Positions 14,946 to 18,216 of a stretch of 18,216 bases of DNA are shown in pieces. A program made the position numbers and the translations under genes. Within the stretch, counting starts at the first letter, position 1; every line of letters begins with the position of its first letter. The notes below the pieces were generated by a model. That model was not told where the DNA came from and ran no database searches. It saw only the letters and a list, made by a program, of their open reading frames with translations. Origin of the DNA: DATKIY01 sp035543875 (GTDB taxonomy: Bacteria; Actinomycetota; Actinomycetes; JAHEKZ01); assembly GCA_035543875.1 (NCBI GenBank), contig DATKIY010000259.1, positions 1 through 18,216 on the forward strand. The letters are read 5' to 3'.

Positions 14946-16226
14946 GTGGAGCGGTTCAAAGTCGCGGGCAAGGCGCGCCTGGTTGGTCAGGTGCGGGTCA
15001 CGGGCGCCAAAAACAGCGCGTTAAAGCTCATGGCGGCAGCCCTGCTTGCTCCTGGTGTCAGCACGATCGAAGAGGTTCCCGAGATCTTCGACGTCGAGAT
15101 CATGTCTGAGCTACTGCGGCGGCTCGGGTGCGAAGTCAGCCACGATCTCTTGGGCGCCTCGGTCACCATTGATGTACCCGAGAAGCTCGACCACCGAGCC
15201 GACTACGACCTCGTGCGTCAAATGCGGGCGTCGATTGCGGTCTTGGGGCCATTGATCGCGCGCACGGGCGAAGCTGACGTTGCGATGCCCGGGGGAGATG
15301 CGATCGGTTCCCGACCGCTCGACTTTCACATTGCTGGTCTGATCAAGATGGGTGCCACGATTGAGAACGAGCACGGTTTCATCGTGGCAAAGGCCAAGCG
15401 ACTGCGCGGGGCAACCATCTGGCTCGACTTTCCCAGCGTCGGGGCTACCGAGAACCTGCTCATGGCAGCTGTCATGGCGCAGGGCCGAACCGAAATCGAC
15501 AACGCGGCGCGCGAGCCGGAGATCATCGACCTGTGTCGCATGCTTCGACGGATGGGTGCCGAGATTGAAGGAGCAGGTACGTCGACCCTAGAGATTCATG
15601 GTGTTGACGCACTGAGCTCAGTACGACATGTCACGGTGTCCGACCGGATTGTGGCGGGCACGTGGGCCATGGCTGCGGCCATGACGCAAGGCGACATCAC
15701 CGTTCAAAACAGCGAGCCGAGCCACCTTGAGATTGCCCTGGACAAGCTGGAGACGTCGGGGGCGACGGTGGACCGTGTCGAGGGCGGATTCCGGGTGTCC
15801 ATGGATCGACGACCCACCGCGGTGGACGCTGTGACGCTGCCTTTCCCGGGATTCCCAACGGATCTGTTGCCGATGGCGCTGGCGTTGAACGCCGTTTCCG
15901 AGGGAACGGCCATGGTTACCGAGAATGTCTACGAGTCGCGATTCACATTCGTCAACGAGCTGGGACGCCTTGGTGCAGACATCCGCACCGATGGACATCA
16001 CGCAGTCGTTCGCGGTCGAACCTCGTTGTCTGGCGCTCCCGTGCGAGCCCCCGACATCCGCGCGGGAGCTGGCTTGGTGATCGCTGGCCTGGTCGCCGAG
16101 GGGGAGACCTTGGTCAGCGACATCCATCACATCGACCGCGGCTACCCGCACTTCGATGCGCAGTTGAGGGCGCTTGGGGCCGACATCGTTCGAGAACCCG
16201 ATCCGGACGCGACCAGGTACCCCTGA
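14946..16226 (+). CDS. murA: UDP-N-acetylglucosamine 1-carboxyvinyltransferase (MurA)
   Basis: MurA adds enolpyruvate from PEP to UDP-GlcNAc, the first committed step of peptidoglycan synthesis, in the cytoplasm. From GTG 14946 the product is 426 residues (MERFKVAGKARL...), with catalytic Lys22-Asn23 in TGAKNSALKLM. The active-site loop reads MPGGDAIGSRPLDFH: Asp118 stands where fosfomycin-sensitive enzymes have Cys (Cys115 in E. coli). The same Cys-to-Asp change makes mycobacterial MurA fosfomycin resistant. An upstream in-frame GTG (14889) would overlap pduO and add 19 residues with no family match, so it is rejected. The start lies 6 bases after TACGAT, fitting a leaderless transcript. All other regions look intact. 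Confidence 0.96.
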   Translation: MERFKVAGKARLVGQVRVTGAKNSALKLMAAALLAPGVSTIEEVPEIFDVEIMSELLRRLGCEVSHDLLGASVTIDVPEKLDHRADYDLVRQMRASIAVLGPLIARTGEADVAMPGGDAIGSRPLDFHIAGLIKMGATIENEHGFIVAKAKRLRGATIWLDFPSVGATENLLMAAVMAQGRTEIDNAAREPEIIDLCRMLRRMGAEIEGAGTSTLEIHGVDALSSVRHVTVSDRIVAGTWAMAAAMTQGDITVQNSEPSHLEIALDKLETSGATVDRVEGGFRVSMDRRPTAVDAVTLPFPGFPTDLLPMALALNAVSEGTAMVTENVYESRFTFVNELGRLGADIRTDGHHAVVRGRTSLSGAPVRAPDIRAGAGLVIAGLVAEGETLVSDIHHIDRGYPHFDAQLRALGADIVREPDPDATRYP

Positions 16227-16238
16227 CCCGCGCGAGCG

Positions 16239-16547
16239 CTAGCCCTGGGCCAGCAGCTGACGAGCCCTTGTCTCATCGCCCGGCCAGACCATCACGCGCG
16301 GCCCGTCATTGGTCATCGCGACCGTGGCGCGAAGCCCTTCGGCTTCCAAAGCCTGCCTGGTCATCTCCGCCTCGATGTACGTGCCTGGTGCAGACACTGC
16401 GCTCAGCAGTCCGTACTCAGTGGGTGGGGCTGGCTGAACCGGCTGCTCGACGACCGAGCCCCCGCGTTTCGATGCCCAGCGCAGGATCATCACTAACAGG
16501 CCAATGCCGACCAACGCCATGAGCGGGCTGTACACATAAGACGTCAT
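16239..16547 (-). CDS. Small membrane-anchored protein with a DUF2007-like C-terminal domain
   Basis: The 102-residue product has one N-terminal membrane helix (about residues 4-24, YVYSPLMALVGIGLLVMILRW), a Pro-rich linker (QPVQPAPPTEY) and a small soluble domain (about 55-100). The domain pattern (IEAEMTRQALEAEGLRATV; VMVWPGDETRARQLLAQ) resembles DUF2007-type domains, a beta-alpha fold seen in putative signal-transducing proteins. That match is by eye. The start is placed at the ATG complementary to 16545-16547, with GGAGGA about 10 bases upstream; a longer frame reaching 16652 has no support for its extra residues. It converges on murA, leaving 12 bases between stops. The function is unknown. 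Confidence 0.65.
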   Translation of the reverse strand: MTSYVYSPLMALVGIGLLVMILRWASKRGGSVVEQPVQPAPPTEYGLLSAVSAPGTYIEAEMTRQALEAEGLRATVAMTNDGPRVMVWPGDETRARQLLAQG

Positions 16548-16582
16548 TGGTCCAGTGTCCTCCACGTTGCGCACGTTGGCCA

Positions 16583-16609
16583 CTGGTCGCGGCCCGTAGG
16601 CTGGTCGCG
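16583..16609 (+). promoter_or_regulatory. Direct repeat flanking a -10-like box before the hydroxyacyl-CoA dehydrogenase gene
   Basis: CTGGTCGCG occurs at 16583-16591 and 16601-16609 (18-bp period), with TAGGCT (16597-16602) overlapping the second copy. A start near 16609 would give a leader of about 80 bases. No good -35 is present. It may be a regulator site for the dehydrogenase gene; evidence is weak. Confidence 0.25.
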
Positions 16610-16690
16610 CCACTAGGGACGACTGACCCACCGGACATTGCACAAGAACCATTTACCAAGCGCTTTTACCGAATCCCAAAAGGACAAACG

Positions 16691-17560
16691 TTGCCGAACA
16701 CCGAAAACGATATGGCCGTTGCAGTGGTAGGAGCCGGCCTCATGGGTTCAGGTATCGCGCAAGTGGCAGCAGTTGCCGGCTACGACGTCGTCCTCCGTGA
16801 CGTTGACGAGCAATCACTTGATCGAGGCATGAGCTCGGTCGCTCAGTCACTCAAGAAGTTCGTGGCCAAGGGGAAAGCCACCGAGAAGGACGCTGCTCGC
16901 GCGCTTGGCCGGATTCGACCGACCACCGACATTGCGGAGATTAGTCAATGTGGCGTAGTCGTGGAAGCCATCTTTGAACAGCTCGACGCAAAGCAAGATC
17001 TGTTCCGAATACTCGACGAAGTTGCACAACAAGACGCGATTCTCGCGACCAACACGTCAGCACTTCCCATCACGCAGATTGCTTCGGCTACGTCACGGCC
17101 AGCGAGTGTTGTTGGCACCCACTTCTTTTCGCCGGTACCACTCATGCAGCTCTGCGAGCTCGTGCGCGGCGATCACACGTCAGACTCGACGATGCATTCG
17201 GCACGTTCGTTTGCAGAGCGAGTTGGGAAGACGTGCATAACCGTGAACCGCGACATCGCAGGGTTTGTGACGACCCGGCTCTTTTCTGCACTCTCGATTG
17301 AGGCGGCTCGCCTTGTCGAGTCGGGCGTTGCTAGCGCGGCAGATATTGATGTTGCATGCAAACTCGGCTTTGGCCACGCGATGGGGCCACTGGAGACCAT
17401 GGACCTCACCGGCATCGACATCATGGTCAACGCAGCTGACAACATTGCTGACGAGACTCCGGGGGACACTTTCGCCGTGCCAGCCATGCTGCGGCAGATG
17501 GTGGCTGAAGGGCGGCTGGGCAGAAAGAGCGGTCGCGGCTTCTACGACTATGAGAAGTGA
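16691..17560 (+). CDS. 3-hydroxyacyl-CoA (3-hydroxybutyryl-CoA) dehydrogenase
   Basis: This NAD(P)-dependent enzyme interconverts 3-hydroxyacyl-CoA and 3-ketoacyl-CoA, most likely at the C4 level. The 289-residue product has the Rossmann motif GAGLMGSG (from Gly14), Ser123 in NTSALP, the catalytic His144 in GTHFFSPVPL, and the C-terminal domain with GHAMGPLETMDLTGID and LGRKSGRGFYDYE. Where many relatives have GFVVNR, this protein has GFVTTR, so the usual active-site-proximal Asn is Thr195; some family members have Ser there. The TTG start at 16691 is chosen because AAAGGA lies about 6 bases upstream; the ATG at 16712 has no such site. It heads a plus-strand run with a STAS protein and a mutase. 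The gene could be called hbd or fadB-like; the natural substrate is inferred. Confidence 0.9.
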   Translation: MPNTENDMAVAVVGAGLMGSGIAQVAAVAGYDVVLRDVDEQSLDRGMSSVAQSLKKFVAKGKATEKDAARALGRIRPTTDIAEISQCGVVVEAIFEQLDAKQDLFRILDEVAQQDAILATNTSALPITQIASATSRPASVVGTHFFSPVPLMQLCELVRGDHTSDSTMHSARSFAERVGKTCITVNRDIAGFVTTRLFSALSIEAARLVESGVASAADIDVACKLGFGHAMGPLETMDLTGIDIMVNAADNIADETPGDTFAVPAMLRQMVAEGRLGRKSGRGFYDYEK

Positions 17561-17693
17561 GACTTTGCTCGGCGTGTCGAGCACGGATGCGCGCATGGTG
17601 CCAATAGCGTGCGATGACTCGGATGCTTGTGTGGCGACTTCCCACCTTTCGTGAACCGCGAGAGGCGCTGCTGGTGCCGAGTCGGAGGGGTCT

Positions 17694-17996
17694 ATGCGCT
17701 CAGCAGATGTTGCGCTCCCAAGACGGGTAGACGTGACGACATCCAGCGACGTCCGGTACGCCCTGCATATTGCAATTGACTCCGCGGTCGACCCCGATGT
17801 CTTGGTGGACGCCTCGGCTGTCGAGACCGTCGACGTTGCCGGCCTTGGAGTCCTGGTTGCCGCACATCGCCGAGCCAAACAAGCCGGACTGCGACTTGTC
17901 TTGTGCGATGTCCAGCCGCGCATCGTTCGGTTGCTGGCGGTGACTAGGCTGCATCGCGTGCTCGTGCTAGACCGCACCGCGGCCCGTACCGGCTGA
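17694..17996 (+). CDS. Small STAS-domain protein (anti-sigma-factor-antagonist-like)
   Basis: The 100-residue protein is made up of one STAS domain. The core VLVDASAVETVDVAGLGVLVAAHRRAKQ matches the strand-turn-helix of SpoIIAA-like proteins, and the later LRLVLCDVQPRIVRLLAVTRLHRVLVL the final strands and helix. The turn reads Asp47-Val48-Ala49-Gly50, where SpoIIAA has Asp-Ser-Ser-Gly; the phosphorylated Ser is replaced by Ala49. A switch by phosphorylation at that site is therefore not expected. The ATG has a strong GGAGGGG site about 4-5 bases upstream. The 133-base gap before it holds no gene I can support. No anti-sigma kinase is in view, so its partner is unknown. Confidence 0.8.
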   Translation: MRSADVALPRRVDVTTSSDVRYALHIAIDSAVDPDVLVDASAVETVDVAGLGVLVAAHRRAKQAGLRLVLCDVQPRIVRLLAVTRLHRVLVLDRTAARTG

Positions 17997-18020
17997 TCAG
18001 CCCAGGCCCGCTAGCGCGAG

Positions 18021-18037
18021 CGGTCGACCGGTAGGCT
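18021..18037 (+). promoter_or_regulatory. Palindrome and -10-like box before the mutase gene
   Basis: CGGTCGACCG (18021-18030) is a perfect 10-bp palindrome, followed one base later by TAGGCT (18032-18037). Transcription from it would start near 18044, about 29 bases before the ATG at 18073. The palindrome lies where a repressor could block the polymerase. No clear -35 is visible, so confidence is low. Confidence 0.25.
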
Positions 18038-18072
18038 CTGCGAACCACCACCGGGACCTCATGGAGGCTTGG

Positions 18073-18216
18073 ATGGACACCAACGCAGCACGTCCGGAGC
18101 GCGACCGCCCATGGGTCATGCGCACTTACGCTGGCCATTCGTCGGCTGAAGCCTCTAACGAGCTATACCGACGCAACCTTGCCAAGGGCCAGACCGGACT
18201 TTCGGTGGCTTTCGAT
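18073..18216 (+). CDS. Methylmalonyl-CoA-mutase-family protein, MeaA/ethylmalonyl-CoA mutase-like, 5' part
   Basis: Only the first 48 codons are present; the frame runs off the right edge. After a short polar leader comes PWVMRTYAGHSSAEASNELY, then RRNLAKGQTGLSVAFD, the N-terminal signature of the large subunit of B12-dependent acyl-CoA mutases. The PW-MRTYAGHS-A-ASNELYR pattern is what I recall for MeaA/ethylmalonyl-CoA mutase rather than the classical MutB, but the fragment is too short to separate these from isobutyryl-CoA mutase with certainty. ATG 18073 is chosen over ATG 18061 because GGAGG (18063-18067) is 5 bases upstream of it. Such enzymes need adenosylcobalamin, the product of the PduO-type enzyme encoded about 3 kb upstream. 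Confidence 0.8.
   Translation, partial: MDTNAARPERDRPWVMRTYAGHSSAEASNELYRRNLAKGQTGLSVAFD

Noticed and set aside
16547..16690. Upstream extension of the hydroxyacyl-CoA dehydrogenase to 16547
   Set aside because: The added residues do not resemble the family N-terminus. The TTG at 16691 has a proper ribosome-binding site and gives the normal length.
17552..17654. Possible 34-residue gene overlapping the end of the hydroxyacyl-CoA dehydrogenase
   Set aside because: The ATG has no ribosome-binding site and the peptide has no recognisable pattern. It is probably just an open stretch.

Overview
The window is a chromosomal stretch of an actinomycete (Actinomycetota). The lineage call rests on four things: the wecA, AtpI-like, atpBEFHAGDC order that mycobacteria also show, the long delta subunit, a MurA with Asp at the fosfomycin-target position, and TAnnnT-type -10 boxes with several likely leaderless starts. 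Base composition looks moderately high in G+C (about 60% by eye). Subunits b and delta are separate genes, which argues against mycobacteria and close relatives, where b and delta are fused. I cannot name the order or genus.

Region 1 (1-8481) is one dense plus-strand block. It holds the 3' end of a WecA-type glycan-lipid phosphotransferase, two small membrane proteins of the ATP-synthase accessory type, and all eight F1Fo subunits (a, c, b, delta, alpha, gamma, beta, epsilon). Several junctions overlap by 1-4 bases, as expected for translational coupling. The leaders of atpE and atpA carry hairpins and short repeats that might set subunit stoichiometry.

Region 2 (8482-14327) is accessory. 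It contains a very large SARP-type regulator (BTAD + AAA ATPase + TPR-like), an FAD-linked oxidoreductase of the berberine-bridge/VAO type, and an exported PD40 beta-propeller protein. In mycobacteria atpC is followed by a short membrane-protein gene and then the cobalamin adenosyltransferase/murA pair; here this cassette occupies that place. The promoter region of the oxidoreductase carries two GAACGCT heptamers 11 bp apart ending exactly 8 bp before a -10 box. That is the geometry of known SARP binding sites, so the regulator probably drives its downstream neighbour. A 20-bp perfect inverted repeat closes the oxidoreductase gene.

Region 3 (14324-18216) holds a PduO-type cob(I)alamin adenosyltransferase (minus) divergent from murA (plus), then a small minus-strand membrane-anchored protein. 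After these come a 3-hydroxyacyl-CoA dehydrogenase, a small STAS protein and the first 48 codons of a methylmalonyl-CoA-mutase-family protein resembling MeaA/ethylmalonyl-CoA mutase. The mutase needs adenosylcobalamin, which PduO makes, and the dehydrogenase handles C4 acyl-CoAs, so a short-chain acyl-CoA/B12 theme is plausible at this end. No RNA gene, CRISPR array, transposase or prophage gene was seen. No gene-free stretch exceeds about 145 bases.
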